In this document: positions 1-11,220 of the stretch, piece by piece
Numbering within the stretch: the stretch's first letter is position 1
Layout: every line of letters starts with the position of its first letter
Assembly (NCBI GenBank): GCA_033557465.1
Contig: CM066039.1
Span: forward strand, 401,841,440 to 401,905,439
Direction: 5' to 3'
Length of the DNA: 64,000 nt
Origin: Ichthyophis bannanicus
Taxonomy: Eukaryota; Chordata; Amphibia; Gymnophiona; Ichthyophiidae
Position numbers and translations under genes: made by a program
Notes under the pieces: generated by a model
The model's input: only the letters and a program-made list of their open reading frames with translations
Databases searched by the model: none
What the model was told of the DNA's origin: nothing

Positions 1-871
1 CAGAAGTGATAGCAATTAGGAAAATAACTTTCCATGAAAGAAACTTTAGATCTGAAGTGGCTAAAGGTTCAAAGGGCGGTTTCATAAGCTGACCAAAAAC
101 AGGATTTAGAGCCCATGCCATTGGTGGTGGTTTAATGGGAGGTTTTGTTAAGGGTAGGCCTCTCATAAATCTTGATATAAGTGGATGAGAGGAAATGGGT
201 TGTCCATTGAAAGGTTTATGAAAAGCAGCAATAGCACTGAGATGGACCCTCACTGAATTGGTCTTTAGGACAGATGTTGATAATTGTAGAAGATACTCCA
301 GTAGCAACTCTACAGGTACTAAAATGGGGTTAAGTCCCTTTTTTGAATACCAGACAGAGAACCTTTTCCACTTAAAAGCATAAGAACGTCTTGTGGAAGG
401 TTTTCTGGAAGCCAGGAGGATATCCTTCACTTGTTGAGAAAGATTAATATCCTGGAATTCTAGGCTTTCAGTAACCAGGCCCTGAGATGTAGGACCTGGG
501 GATTGGGATGCAGTAGGGAACCGTCCTCCTGCAACAGGAGATCCGGAGCATTCCCCAACTCCAGAGGAGTGGTTTGAGAGAGACGCAGAAGAAGGAGGTA
601 CCATGCTTGCCGTGGCCAATGTGGAGCTATGAGTATCATATGACCTCTGTCTCTCTGAAGTTTGAATAAAGTCTTGGGAATGAGGGGAATGGGTCGGAAG
701 ACATAAAGGAAGTCCTGTCCCCAGTGGAGTAGGAACGCAACTCTTGCCTGACAGTTTTGAGCCGGAATTCTGGAACAGAATCGGGGAAGTTTGGCATTCT
801 GTGGACTTGCAAAGAGGTCTATATAGGGTGTTCACCAGATTCAAAACACTCGAGCAAGCTAGTCTGAGTGG
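1..871 (-). pseudogene. DIRS element 1, distal part (RT C-terminal region and tyrosine recombinase remnant)
   Basis: This is the 3' portion of a minus-strand DIRS retrotransposon that continues beyond the left window edge. It matches element 2 (roughly 14500-15375) and element 5 (roughly 58290-59090) base for base over long stretches. Examples are the 'lysine-rich recombinase start' zone at 360-420 and the RT C-terminal zone at 560-800. No frame stays open for 60 codons on the minus strand, so both the recombinase and the C-terminal RT region are dead. The break at 871/872 is the insertion point of an L1/Tx1-like LINE; the rest of the same DIRS resumes at 9652. The catalytic tyrosine end of the recombinase lies outside the window. 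Confidence 0.85.
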
Positions 872-872
872 A
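864..872. repeat. Target-site duplication of the L1/Tx1-like LINE, left copy
   Basis: CTGAGTGGA occurs here and again at 9643-9651, on either side of the LINE. Removing the LINE and one copy restores a DIRS reading whose length matches the uninterrupted element 2. Confidence 0.75.
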
Positions 873-1823
873 AATTTTGTTTTATTATACAAGCAACAAA
901 AAGACATACAAAAAGCAAAAACAAGCAACCCAACCAAGACCCACACCCCCCAAAACCCCCACCCACCCCGACATTGCACACACAAGAATCAACCCCCCGC
1001 CCGTGACCCACTGCCCCAAACCCACCACCAAACCCAGCAACCAACTCACGTGCCCACCACCCCCAACACAACCCACCTCAGCCCAAACAATGTCCATGTC
1101 CCAACCCCCCCCATAAGTCCAATATCCATTGTCCATGTCCGTCCCAAACCCCCCCCCCGTAACACCCCATAGCAATCCATACAGTGTCATATCCATCCCC
1201 AAACCCCTCCCCCCCCACAACAACCCACACCAGTCCAAATGTCCATATTGTCCACTGGTTGAGGACTGCCAGACCCCCCCCCCAAACCCGCCCAAAATAC
1301 ATAGTCCCTTGTCCCCATCCCCTTCCCTTCAGAGGGAGCAGCAGCTCCCCCACCCCCCACCCTGCCCCCTCCCCATCCTCCCCACAAAGCAAATACATCA
1401 AAAGTAAACTCCCCCCCCCCCCCCCCCCAAACAAAAACATAAGGGCACATCGAGCCCGTCCCCAACAAAATCCCACCAAAAACAGAACCAAAGATACAAA
1501 GCAAAGGATAAACACAACCCAGTGCTGCCCTGCAACCCAGGCAGCGGAACGGGATGCACAGAACATACAAAAGACTTACACCAAACCAAAAACAAGTGGG
1601 ACATCCATCCCCCAAGGAGAGAGGGAGAGCGGACAAGTGGTCAAACCGCTGCAGCACCAGCGCACCCCCCCACCCCCCACCCGGGAGAAAAACAACCCCA
1701 AAGTCCTACCAAGAAACAGACCCCAGGGAGGGGAACCCTCCCCCTTCTTTCACACCCCCCCCCGGGAGACAAAGCAACCCCAAATCCCTACCAAGGACGA
1801 AAACCCCAGGGAACCCCTCCCCC
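873..1823 (-). other. G-rich 3' UTR of the L1/Tx1-like LINE
   Basis: On the plus strand this stretch is a dense succession of C-runs (4 to 16 long, e.g. 1411-1428 and 1745-1762). On the sense strand these are repeated G-runs with short loops, typical of potential G-quadruplexes. It follows the ORF2 stop at about 1824 and ends with AATAAA close to the insertion junction. The long open frames on either strand here reflect skewed composition (Pro/Gly-rich low complexity) and are not genes. Confidence 0.7.
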
Positions 1824-4800
1824 TCACGGGGGGCGGAGGGTGAGGTGACGCCACAGATGCTCCCAACGATGGGCCTCCACCACCCGCCTTTCGCGTTGCG
1901 CCATGCTGGACACTTCCTCCAAAATGTCCCGCACCACCTCGTCGAGGGGCAGGACCAACCCCCGGGTCGAGACATGACAGCGCGCTTGCCATAGGTGGTA
2001 GCGTACTACAGCCGTGACGAGGTAGAGGGTCCCGGAGTCCTGCCTTAGAGGAAAGGACCAGGCCCCGTACACCCACTCCGCATACGTGAGGAGGGAAAGG
2101 TCGCGCAGGTGAAGAGCAGCGGACACCAACCGGCAGGCCTCCACGTTAAAGGGGCACTGCCGGAGGAAATGGTCCATGGTCTCCGTCTGCCCTTCACACC
2201 CGGCCCTCGGACAGACCCGCTCGGCCTGTGACCTGTACTTGAGGTTGTCCCTCACGTACAAATGCCCGTGGAAAGACAACCAGGCCACATCCCGAACTTT
2301 CTTCGGCAGCCGAGGGGAGTTCAACTGCCGAAGGCCCCGCTGCATCACATCCGCCGGACAGTCCCGCAGGGCCCACCGTGGTTGAAAGTGGGAGGTGAGT
2401 ACCATCCGGTACAATCCTTTCCGCCCCAAGGACTGGGCGAGCGGGTCGGTCACCCCCCACCGCCGAATGAGCCCCACCATCGCAAATACGTCCGATTGGG
2501 GCCTGTTCCCCGCTCCGACGCACACGTGGGACAGAGGACGCCCCCTCCCACTGCTCCCAGAAGCGGGAGAACCACTCCCGATAGGAGGCCACCCACCAAA
2601 CCCCACCCCCTTCCCGCATCCTACCTAAGTGAAACGCCATAGACAAGACTGACAGGAAAACAAGGGGGTGCAACATACCCAAACCGCCCTGTGCCCGATC
2701 CAGGCAAACGATGTTGCGCTGGACAGGGTTCAGGCGGTTACCCCACAGAAAACAGAAAAAGACGGCACTGACAGACGCCTGACGGGACGACGGAAGAACG
2801 AAGACCGTGGCCACGTGCAGAAAGAGGGGAAGTAGAAACGTCCCGAGGAGTTTGATCTTCTCCTCTAACGTACACCTCCACCCCCTCCACCGCAGCACCC
2901 GACACCGTGCAGTCTCAAGACAACGATCCCAATTGGACTCCGCACAGTCCTCCGACGCGAAGACGAGGCCCAAAACGCGGACCTCCCCCACGGGAGGAGG
3001 AAAGGGGGCGCAGGAAGGCAGGGAGGCCTCCGAGGGGCCCAACCACAGTGTCTGGCACTTTCTGTGGTTGACAACAGAGTGGGCTACCTCCGAGTACTCC
3101 TCCACAGCCTCCCGCAGGGCCTCTACCCCTTCAGTGCCGTCCACGTAAACTGAGATGTCGTCAGCGTAGGCAACGACGGTCACCGGGGGCGCACCAGGCG
3201 CCTCCAGGCCCCGCAACCCACCTGAGGACAATCTCCGGAGGAAGGGGTCGAGGGAGAAGACATACAGCAGGGGGCTCAAAGGGCACCCCTGCCGCACCCC
3301 CGAGGCGACACCAAACGGCCGTCCGAGCCACCCGTTAATAAACGGGAAGCTCACCCCCCCTCGGTACAGCGCCTGCAAGACCAAGAGGAAACCTGCGGGG
3401 AGGCCGAAGTGCTGGAGCACCACCCACAGGTACCGGTGACTGACTCGATCGAAGGCTTTGGACTGGTCCAAGGAGACCAACCAATGGTCCCGTTGGAGCG
3501 ACCGGCCTCTCTCCACCACCTCCCGGACCGTGGCGACAGCGTCCAGAACCCCTCTCCCCCGAACAGAACAATACTGGGAAGGGGACAGCAAAACGCCCGA
3601 CACCTCCACCAGTCGGTTGGCCAAACACTTGGCCAGGATCTTCCGGTCCGCGTTCAGAAGAGAGAGCGGCCGCCAAAAGTCCAAGGAGCTATCATCCTTC
3701 CCCTTGGAGAGCAGCAGCAGGACAGACTCGCGAAATGACCGCGGGAGAAACCCCGTGTCCATGATCTCCTGAAACAGGGAGGTCAGGAAGGGGGCCAGCT
3801 GGGAGATGAAAGTGCGATAGAACTCCACCGGGTGTCCATCACGCCCAGGCACTTTCCCCAACGGCATGGCACGAATCGCCCTCTCCACCTCCACCTGCTG
3901 AATCGGAGCAGCAAGTGCATCAACCTGTGCCTGGACCACAGCCGAATACACCGGGGGAAGGCCCAGGTACTCTCGGATATGGGTGAGGTCCACGGGGCGA
4001 TCCCCAAACAGATCCGAGAAGTATTCCCCTACCATCCGCAAAAGGTCCTCCTGGGAGGTATGAAGAGTACCGTCCTCGCCCCGCAGGGCCATGACCTCCC
4101 GACGCCGAACCCTCTCCTTGCAATTCAGGAAAGGGTCTGGGGTGGCGACCCCACCAGCCGCCCCCTCGAAGCATAGGGAGGCATGGCGATCATAAAGCAG
4201 GCCACGGAGCTGGATCTGCACCTCTTCCACCTCCTCCCGCGCTGCCCCTCGGGATACCAACCGATCCAGCGACCTCCGGAGGACAGTGTAAGTGAGGTAG
4301 CGGGATCGAGCCATGGAGGTACCCCGGGAACGGAAGAGTTGGCGGGCACGCGTTTTCACCTCATCCCACCAAGCGCCACGGGAAGGAAAAACACCCAACA
4401 GGGTCTCCTGGTCTGCGAGAAAGGCCAAGAACTCCTGGACCACCTCTGATGTTGCCAACAACTGCACATTCAGTCGCCACAGGCCAGGACCCCTGCTGAG
4501 CTCCTCGTGGTTAGCCAAGAAGGACACGGAGAGGACGCAGTGGTCCGAAAAGTCAACCGCCTGCAACTGCGGAGGGGAACACTCCACCCGGGCACTCACA
4601 TATATCCGATCGATACGACTCCTGCGGGTCCCATGGTAGTAGGTGAACCCCGGCGACCGTGGAAAGGCCCGGTGGAAGACATCCACTAGGTCAGCCGTCC
4701 GGGTCATCTCTGCCAAAAAGAGGCCCTCGTAACTGGGTGGGCAACACTCCCCCCCTCGGTCCTGCAACAGGGTGGTGGTGTTGAAATCCCCTGCAAGTAC

Positions 4801-5220
4801 CACCAAACGGGAGGTGTGTAAGTAGGGGCGGATGACCCGAAACAGGGTCTTCCGCGCCAACTTAGACTGGGGGCCATAGACCACCACGAAACGAAACCGA
4901 TGGGGCCCGCAGTAGCCGTCTAAGAGCAAACACCGGCCCTGCTCCAGTTCCCACACATACTGCACCTGAAATTGGTGAGACGTGAACAAAACCGCCACTC
5001 CTGCGTAGGGCTGGGCCGCAAGTGACCAGTACAAAGGACCCCACCTCCACTCCCGCTTCGTCCGATGAAGGCTAGCGAGCGAGGTGAGCCTGGTCTCCTG
5101 CAAAAAGATGACATCCAGCCCGCTTGTGGAAAGAAAATCATAGGCCGTAGCCCGCGCCTGGTCGGTCAAAATGCTGGCCACGTTGAGAGTGGCGCACGAG
5201 AACGCAGGAGTGCACGCCAT
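1824..5220 (-). pseudogene. LINE ORF2 (APE endonuclease, reverse transcriptase, C-terminal zinc motif), one frameshift
   Basis: ORF2 would nick target DNA and reverse-transcribe the LINE RNA at the nick. It starts with ATG at 5220, two bases after the ORF1 stop. The endonuclease (about residues 5-235) shows QETR, AGDFNT, RIDRIY and a final SDH. The RT shows GKVPGRDG, the WRPLSLLNADRKILAK block, SLDQSKAFDRVSH, GVRQGCPLSPLLY and YADD. The main frame runs to about 2540. A one-base shift then moves the reading into the frame that ends at 1824, which carries the C-terminal Cys/His motif (CPRAGC...HFLRQC, near 2200-2150). Total length would be about 1130 residues, usual for L1/Tx1. Apart from that shift the catalytic motifs look intact. 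Confidence 0.88.
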
Positions 5221-5222
5221 GC

Positions 5223-7359
5223 CTAGTTCGTGTGCAGTGACCCTTTCCTCCTCTTCTCACCATACCCTGGATCCCCGGAATCCCGCTTGCAGGACAAGCC
5301 CGCGAGCTGGAGCAATTCCTCACGGTCCACGTCGACCACCTCGAGGATCTCCTCCTCCTCCTGCTCGACCCCGTCACCCCAGGAGGTGCTGGTGCCCCCG
5401 GGACAACCAGGCAAAGCTGTCGCAGGGGCTAACCCAGCCCCCATGGGGTGAGGGGGCACGGACAGGTCAGGGGTCGGAGGAATGATCTCCTCCGTGGGGT
5501 CCACCACCGGTGCCGCCCCCCCTCCCCGGACAAAGACTGAGACAACGGACCAGTGCCCACCCCCGCGGGGGAGGTCGGGACGGCCGGGTCAGCAGGGGGC
5601 TCCTGCGAAGGCCCAGCACCCAACCGCGGGGGCAAAAGCCCGTCCTCCCTCACCCGTCGGGTGCCAGTATCCACACTAATTGGAGGACCCTGACCGCGGC
5701 GCGCCTTCGGTAGTTTCGGAGGCCGCCGCTGAGGAAGAGGGGCCGCCCCCGCCGCTAACCGTTCCGAGCGCCGCACAGGGGGCCCTGCCTCCACAGGCAA
5801 GCCCTCATCTGCCTCAGCCGCATCAGTAGCCAAAAAAGACGAAACGGTTGATGTCCAACACGGGCTCTGCATCCGGCAATGGGGATGTCTCCCGTTTCTT
5901 CCTTTTGGACTTGCCACCCTTAGACGGGACCGTGGTCCATTCCTGAGGTGGCACCACCCGCAACCCACTATCCTGTCGTGAAACAGCAACCTCCAACACA
6001 TCAACCCTCTCCTCCTTCCTACCCAAATCCCCTCCCCCTGGTGGCTCCCTCGGTTCAATGGACTCCTCCACCCTAGGGCCCCCGGACTCCTCCTGAGTGA
6101 GAGGGTCCTCCACAACCTCCTCCCGCAGAGGAGCCCGAGGTGGGGCGACGGCATCCCCCCCGGTCCATTGTGTGATGCGGAGGGGCAGCGGGCAAAGGGG
6201 TGGCCCAACTCCCCGCAAAGGTTACACCGAATAAGCAAACACCCGGCCGAGGCGTGACCCCGTCCACCACAACGGGTGCAGACCTGCTCGGGACAGTTCA
6301 TGCTCAAATGACGGAATGAGCCACAGCGGTGACACTCGCGAGGTTGCCCGGGGTAATAGCACAAGATGCGATCCCGACCGAGGAAACCGGCCGAGGGCAC
6401 ATGCTGCACGACATTACCCACCTCACGCAAACGGATCTTACCCTTCCACGACCCGTCCCACACCCCTAGGGGCCCAGCGCCCTTAACCAGGGTGCGAGAA
6501 GCACCGCATGACGCGACAACCAAAACTGGATGTCCTGCCCTGGGAGCGACTCATTCCGAACCAGGATGGTCACAGGTACCGTCCCCTGGCGAGAGATAGG
6601 CACAACACGAAAGTCAGCCCACCCTCCCTGCCCCCTCTGCTGCTGGTATCGGTCCCAGAAAATCTCCAGCCCCCGTCTCAGCATGAAACTAACATCATAT
6701 TCAATGGTGCTGTTCATGTGGATGAAGGCGTAGAGATCTCCCGGGAGAAACCCCAGCCCAAGGACCATCCTCAAGACCTTTTCCCTGGCTGGAGGGGACC
6801 CCTCCCCAGCCCACCGGATCTGCGCCACATTGCGCCGTCTGACCTCACCCCCTACCCCTCGGAACCCTCCCCCACTTCCTCCCCCTCCTGCAAGACCACT
6901 CCCTTGGGAGACCCCCCTCCCCCCAGCCCCACCTGAAGTCCCCGGGGTAGTACCAGACCGCCTCAGGGCCTCTGCAAAGGTACGGGGGGGAACCGACCCC
7001 CCAGCCTCCATCCCCTGCCCTCCACTCGCCTCCCCCACAACTACCTGCGAGGGACGCTGCTGCCGTTCTTCAAGATCCGCATCCACCTCGAAGGGAGCGA
7101 CCTGGGGGCTGGGCAGGACCAGCTCAGCAAAAACCGAGTCAGGGATACTGTCCCTGCCGGATCCCTGGGTGCCGAGAAACTCCGGAGCACCCCCTTCTGC
7201 GAGACCCCGTTGCCGCCTGAAGGCATCAAAGGCCCCCTGAGGGCCCTCCGGGGTCTCCAAGGCCAACATGATGGCATCACGGACCTGTTTCTCGGTGACA
7301 CCCAGAGGACCAGAGACCCCCCCCCCCCGTACCTCTGCCCTGCGTTCCCAACCCATCAC
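5223..7359 (-). pseudogene. LINE ORF1 with three CCHC zinc knuckles, several frameshifts
   Basis: This is the RNA-binding ORF1 of the L1/Tx1-like LINE. The N-terminal part (frame starting at 7359) is Gly-rich, followed by an ordered stretch (GEGSPPAREKVLRMVLGLGF..., FRVVPISRQGTVPVTILV). The frame then shifts near 6500, and three knuckles follow: CHRCGSFRHLSMNC, CTRCGGRGHASAGC and CNLCGELGHPFARC (about 6320-6200). A Lys/Arg-rich segment (KGGKSKRKKRE, near 5920) and an acidic C-terminus (VEQEEEEILEVVDVDREE, near 5350) lie in further frames, ending at TAG 5223-5225. At least four shifts are needed to join these parts, so this copy is dead. A G-run at 7318-7330 may hide a fifth shift, and the true start could be further upstream. 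Confidence 0.78.
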
Positions 7360-9642
7360 AGGGCTCCTGCGTTTCCGCCACTACCACCGGGGACGGACAC
7401 CGCTCCCCCCCAGTCCCGGGATCTAGGGGCACCACCCCATCCCCCAGCCCCACAGACATCAATCCCTTCCCCCCATCAGGACAAACCATTACCTCCCCTC
7501 CCACTGGTAGACCAGTTGTCCGCTCCCCCTCCTTGCCAGCTACCGGGGTACCCTGCACTTCCCCACGGACGGCAGACACAGAGGACGCCAAACCCTCAAG
7601 CAACCCACCGTCCGATACCCCCTGTAAGGCTACCGGCAATAAGGCAGGACCGTCCCAAGACGGCAGGACAGAACCCCCCCATAACCAATCCCCCCACACC
7701 TCCGCCCCCCGTCATTCCCAGGTCTTACCTTATTGCCGGTGCCAGACGTGGCACAGGGGTCAGGAACCTCCCGGCCGGCAGCCAGGGCTCCAGCAGCAAG
7801 GGCGGACGCCCCCCTGCGAGCCAGGCCCCCCTCGGCCACACCAACAGAAAGGACAGGCAGCTGCGCATCCCGCTCCGCTGACCCAGGTTGCAGGGACAAC
7901 TGACCCGCAGTCTTCCGGCCCCCCCCGGGGGCTGCAGAGAAAGAACAGCAGCCCCTACCCTGCTCCTTCCCCTTTCCAGCACCCTTCCGGCGCCAGACAG
8001 CCACCTCAGGGAACACTGGGCGGCCATCCTGTAGCCGTCTGGGAGCCGGAAGGGCAGCCACAACAGGGGAATCCTGACCACCAGCCACCCCCCCACCAAA
8101 AACCTGCACCGGGACCCTGGTAAGTGCTGGAACAGAAAAAGACGGATGCACAGCAGCCACGGAATCCACAGACCCCCGACGCTGTGAAACTGGAACAGAA
8201 GTGGAAGCAGCCACCTGAGGAACTCCCAGCTGAAGGACTTGCTTGGAGAGAGGAAACACATCTTCCGTGGATCTTCTCCGACTCTCCAGCATCAGGGCAG
8301 AGGCAGACCCGCGGCGATGTGCACACTTCCGGGAAAACCCGGAAGTGACAACATCCAGCTGACGACGGCCATCTTGGAACCCCGGTCGACCCGGGGAAAG
8401 CCCTGCAAACACCTCCTCCTGTAGGGCAAGGCCATCCTCGGCAGTGACGGCATGACCAGGACTCCGGCGGCCATCTTGGAAATTCCCTCCCGCTGACAAG
8501 GATGGTGGAAAAATCGCCGAAGAAACCGAGGCAGCCCCACGATCCTGCTGCTCACTCCCTCGATCTTCCGGACAGGGGACCAGCACCTCTTCCTGATACA
8601 CCGGTTCAGCGACCATCACTTGCTCTCGCGGATCGCGGCGGACCGAGGCTCCGCCCCCAAACATCCCGGCAGCACCGGCCACCGAGGGAACCGGATTTTC
8701 TGCGGGCACGGTGCTGACATCATCCACGGAGGTCCTCTCCAATGGCCCAGAAACAGCAGTCACCGGCAGGTAAGCAAATCGAGAGGCAGGAACATGTGAG
8801 AAAGGGAACTGACGGCTCCCTAATGCACCCCGGAAGGGTAAGGGTAATGAAAGGGACCTTGGAAGATCTACCAGCCGTCCCACCCCCGGGGGCCCCCCCC
8901 TGGACTGCACCCTGGGCTGCCCAACAATCGTAGTTCTGATACAATTCCGTGAGGGACCCACAACCCTGGGTTTTCAAAGAGATAATCTGCTTATACCGGT
9001 CCCTCAGGGCCCGTTTCACCCCCTTTCTAAAGGTGGTATAAGCCACCCACTCCTCACCGGGAATGGTGGCCTGCAGGCTCTCCAGGTGGGAGAGCTGGGC
9101 TTGCAGCTGGGCCGCCTCCTCCTGGAGACCCCGGAGCTGCCTACCGCCGCCACGATCTTGTCTGGGGCCCTAGCTGGCTGCTGGAAGGACGGCAGGCCCG
9201 ACCCTCCGTCCTCATCCTCACTGGAGGAGGTAGAGGCCTCCTCCAGGACCCGAGGCGGAGGGGGGAACCCGCCACCCCCAGTACCATACGAGACAGTCCT
9301 CCAAGGCCTCCCCAGGGCCTCTCCCTGCCTGGGAAGGAGAAAGGAGCCTCCCCCCTGGGGCAGCGGGCCTGAGCCTCCGGGCGTGTGGGTCCCTCTTCCC
9401 TGGCCATGTGCAGTCCTACCTGGGGAGTCCCCCTCCCGGGGTACCGGCTGTACCAGGCTTCCGTCTTCCCCATCCGGTAGCAGCAAAGGAGGCCTACCAG
9501 GCTTGGTAGGCCTCTGGGCCTGGGCCTCTCCCGCTGGAGGTGGCCCAGGATCCGTCATCCAAGCTCAGGCAAACAGCTAGGCTCCGCCCCCTAGCAGGAG
9601 CTCTGCAGGATAGGTCCTCACACCTTGACTGCTCAGGAGCAA
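7360..9642 (-). promoter_or_regulatory. 5' region of the L1/Tx1-like LINE with YY1-like sites
   Basis: This is 2.3 kb of very GC- and CpG-rich DNA between the LINE 5' end and ORF1. Two sense-strand CCAAGATGGCC sites occur (plus-strand GGCCATCTTGG at 8368-8378 and 8469-8479, the latter extended as CCAAGATGGCCGCC). This is the consensus of YY1, which sets the transcription start of mammalian L1. Their use here is inference. The sense strand also holds open frames (8961-7630; 9558-9016 and 9046-8720), described separately. Confidence 0.55.
8720..9558 (-). pseudogene. Possible upstream ORF in the 5' region of the LINE (unknown product)
   Basis: The minus-strand frame opening at ATG 9558 gives a Pro/Gly/Ser-rich stretch with an acidic patch (SSSEDEDGG). 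Near 9150 the text continues better in a second frame that reads through a Gln/Glu/Leu-rich, coiled-coil-like segment (LQEEAAQLQAQLSHLESLQ). A non-repetitive basic segment follows (EEWVAYTTFRKGVKRALRDR). That segment does not look like random GC-rich frame and suggests a real but frameshifted protein upstream of ORF1. I do not recognise a family. It could be an ORF0-like gene or an extended ORF1 N-terminus. Confidence 0.35.
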
Positions 9643-9651
9643 CTGAGTGGA
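9643..9651. repeat. Target-site duplication of the L1/Tx1-like LINE, right copy
   Basis: This is the second copy of CTGAGTGGA, immediately before DIRS sequence resumes (AGGGACCACTCGTG), which matches 15399 onward in element 2. Confidence 0.75.
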
Positions 9652-11220
9652 GGGACCACTCGTGTGGCAGCAGTATTCGACTGAGTTTGTCTGCCCAAGA
9701 GTTTTGAATGCCCGGAAGGTATACCGCAAACAGGTGAATCTGTAACTCTCTGGCGAGGGTCCATAGTAGCAAAGCTTCGTTGCATTTATTTATTTATTTA
9801 ACAGGTTTTCTATACCGCCTTTTCCTTAAATCAAATCAGAGCCTGTTCCGCCTTGCTTGTTCACATAGAACATAGCTACCTGATTGTCAGTTTGAACCAG
9901 AACTGTCTTGTTGCTGAGATGGCCCTGAAAGACTTGAATAGCCTTGAAACTGGCTCTTAGATCTAGGAGGTTTATGTGAAGGGACACCTCCTGTGAGGTC
10001 CAAAGACCCTGAGTGGAGAGATCGTGCAAGTGGGCCCCCCAACCCATCTTGGATGCATTTGTCGGAGTACTTTGGTATAGAGGCTGCTGGAAAGGACAGC
10101 CTACAAGGAGGTTTTCCAGGGATTGCCACCATTGCAGGGACGAAATCAGACGTGTGGTAGCTCTGATTTTGTCTGTCAGTCGACCCATGGCTTATGACCA
10201 CTGACAGGAAAGGGTCCACTGGGCTGCTCGCATGTGGAGGCGAGCATAGGGAACCACATGGACAGTGGATGCCATGTGTCCTAACAGTTGAAGCATCTCC
10301 CGAGCAGTAAGGAATACCTTTGTAGATGCTTGAGATGCTAGATGTATTTATACATAGACAGAGTGGCTTTGGCAGGAAAGCCTTTGACTGCCATGTGTCT
10401 AGACGAGCCCCTATGAACTCTAGGGATTGAGAGGGGGTGAGATGAGATGAGATTTTGGGAAGTTTATGACTAGTGCCAAGTATTGAAGAATTCCCATTGC
10501 TCGAGAGAGAGCGAAGCTGGCCTCTGGAGCTGTCGATGCTCGAATGAGCCAATCGTCTAAGTAAGGAAAGACGAATATTCCCAGAGTCCTCATAAATGCT
10601 ACCACTGCCATGCATTTTGTGAAGACTCTTGGAGCAGAGGCTAGTCCGAAAGGAAGAACTCTGTACTGGAAGTGTCTTCCTTGGATCAGGAATCAAAGGA
10701 ACTTCCTGTGATCTGAGTGGACGAGAATATGCGTGTACGCATCTCTTAGATCTAGAGAACATAGCCAATCCTGACTTTGAAGGTATGGTAAAAGTGTTCC
10801 GAGGGAGATCATCTTGAACTTTTCTCAGAGCAAATACTTGTTTAATTCTCTGAGGTCTAGTATAGGCCTGTGTCCCCCTGTCTTCTTTGGAATAAGAAAA
10901 TAGGGGGAGTAGAACCCTATCCCCTGTTGAGGTATGGGCACTTCTTTGATTGCTCCTTCAGCTAGAAGTGATGTGACCTCCTGCCACAAGAGGTCGGTGG
11001 CAGGGCCCTGAGAACTGAACTGTTTCAGAATTGTAGGTGGGGGCAAGTTGAGGAAATGAAGCTTGTATCCCAATCTTACAATGGACAGAGTCCAATTTTC
11101 TGATGTTACTTGTTGCCATCTTTTGGCAAAATGGTATAGTCTGCCTGGAAAGGTCAAGGGTTCTGGACCTTTTAGGGGCAGAATGACTAAGTTCTCTAGG
11201 TAGAAGTCAAAGACCCTGAG
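9652..11220 (-). pseudogene. DIRS element 1 RT/RNase H, broken
   Basis: This RT/RNase H reads from about 11220 (just before the gag stop) leftward to the LINE insertion. The RT start aligns with element 2 (PGRLYHFAKRWQQVTSENWTL, then IPKKTGGHRPILDLRELNKYL at 10880-10825). The YLDDWLI catalytic box is at about 10560. RNase H has lost key residues: the first Asp reads TNAS instead of TDAS, and the Glu block reads LDLRA instead of LELRA, while QTDNQVAMFY is kept. Several stops and shifts break the frame. A 52 bp SINE/LINE tail is inserted at 9785-9836. The +1 alternative frame is also open for 293 codons at 10768-9887. Confidence 0.85.
9785..9836 (-). mobile_element. Truncated SINE/LINE 3' tail inside the RNase H region
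   Basis: About 52 bp of ATTTATTTATTTATTTAAC...TATACCGCC... interrupts the RNase H frame relative to element 2, where TTCGTTGCA is followed directly by the GAGCC block. On the minus strand it ends in GGCGGTATAG followed by (AAAT)n, the same tail type as the SINEs at 54785 and 60905. It is severely 5' truncated. Confidence 0.65.

Larger units (their letters stand above)
873..9642 (-). mobile_element. L1/Tx1-clade LINE, about 8.8 kb, inserted in DIRS element 1
   Basis: This is a two-ORF non-LTR retrotransposon read on the minus strand. Its order is a long GC-rich 5' region (9642-7360), ORF1 with three CCHC knuckles, ORF2 with endonuclease, RT and a C-terminal Cys/His motif, and a C-rich (G-rich on the sense strand) 3' UTR ending in AATAAA near 885. 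Without it, the DIRS sequence joins 871 to 9652 at exactly the spacing seen in element 2. A 9 bp duplication (CTGAGTGGA) sits at 864-872 and 9643-9651. There is no long poly(A). The GC content and CpG-rich text are strikingly unlike the flanking DIRS. Both ORFs carry frameshifts, so this copy is probably inactive. The Tx1/L1 assignment rests on ORF2 motifs and the multi-knuckle ORF1, not on a phylogeny. Confidence 0.88.

Noticed and set aside
885..1994. Long overlapping open frames on both strands (e.g. 219 codons at 1184-1843 plus)
   Set aside because: They are Pro- or Gly-rich products of C-runs in the LINE 3' UTR, show no motif, and lie antisense or out of frame to the LINE.
3832..4689. 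Plus-strand ORFs inside the LINE ORF2 region
   Set aside because: They are shadows of the minus-strand ORF2, which carries all the recognisable motifs.
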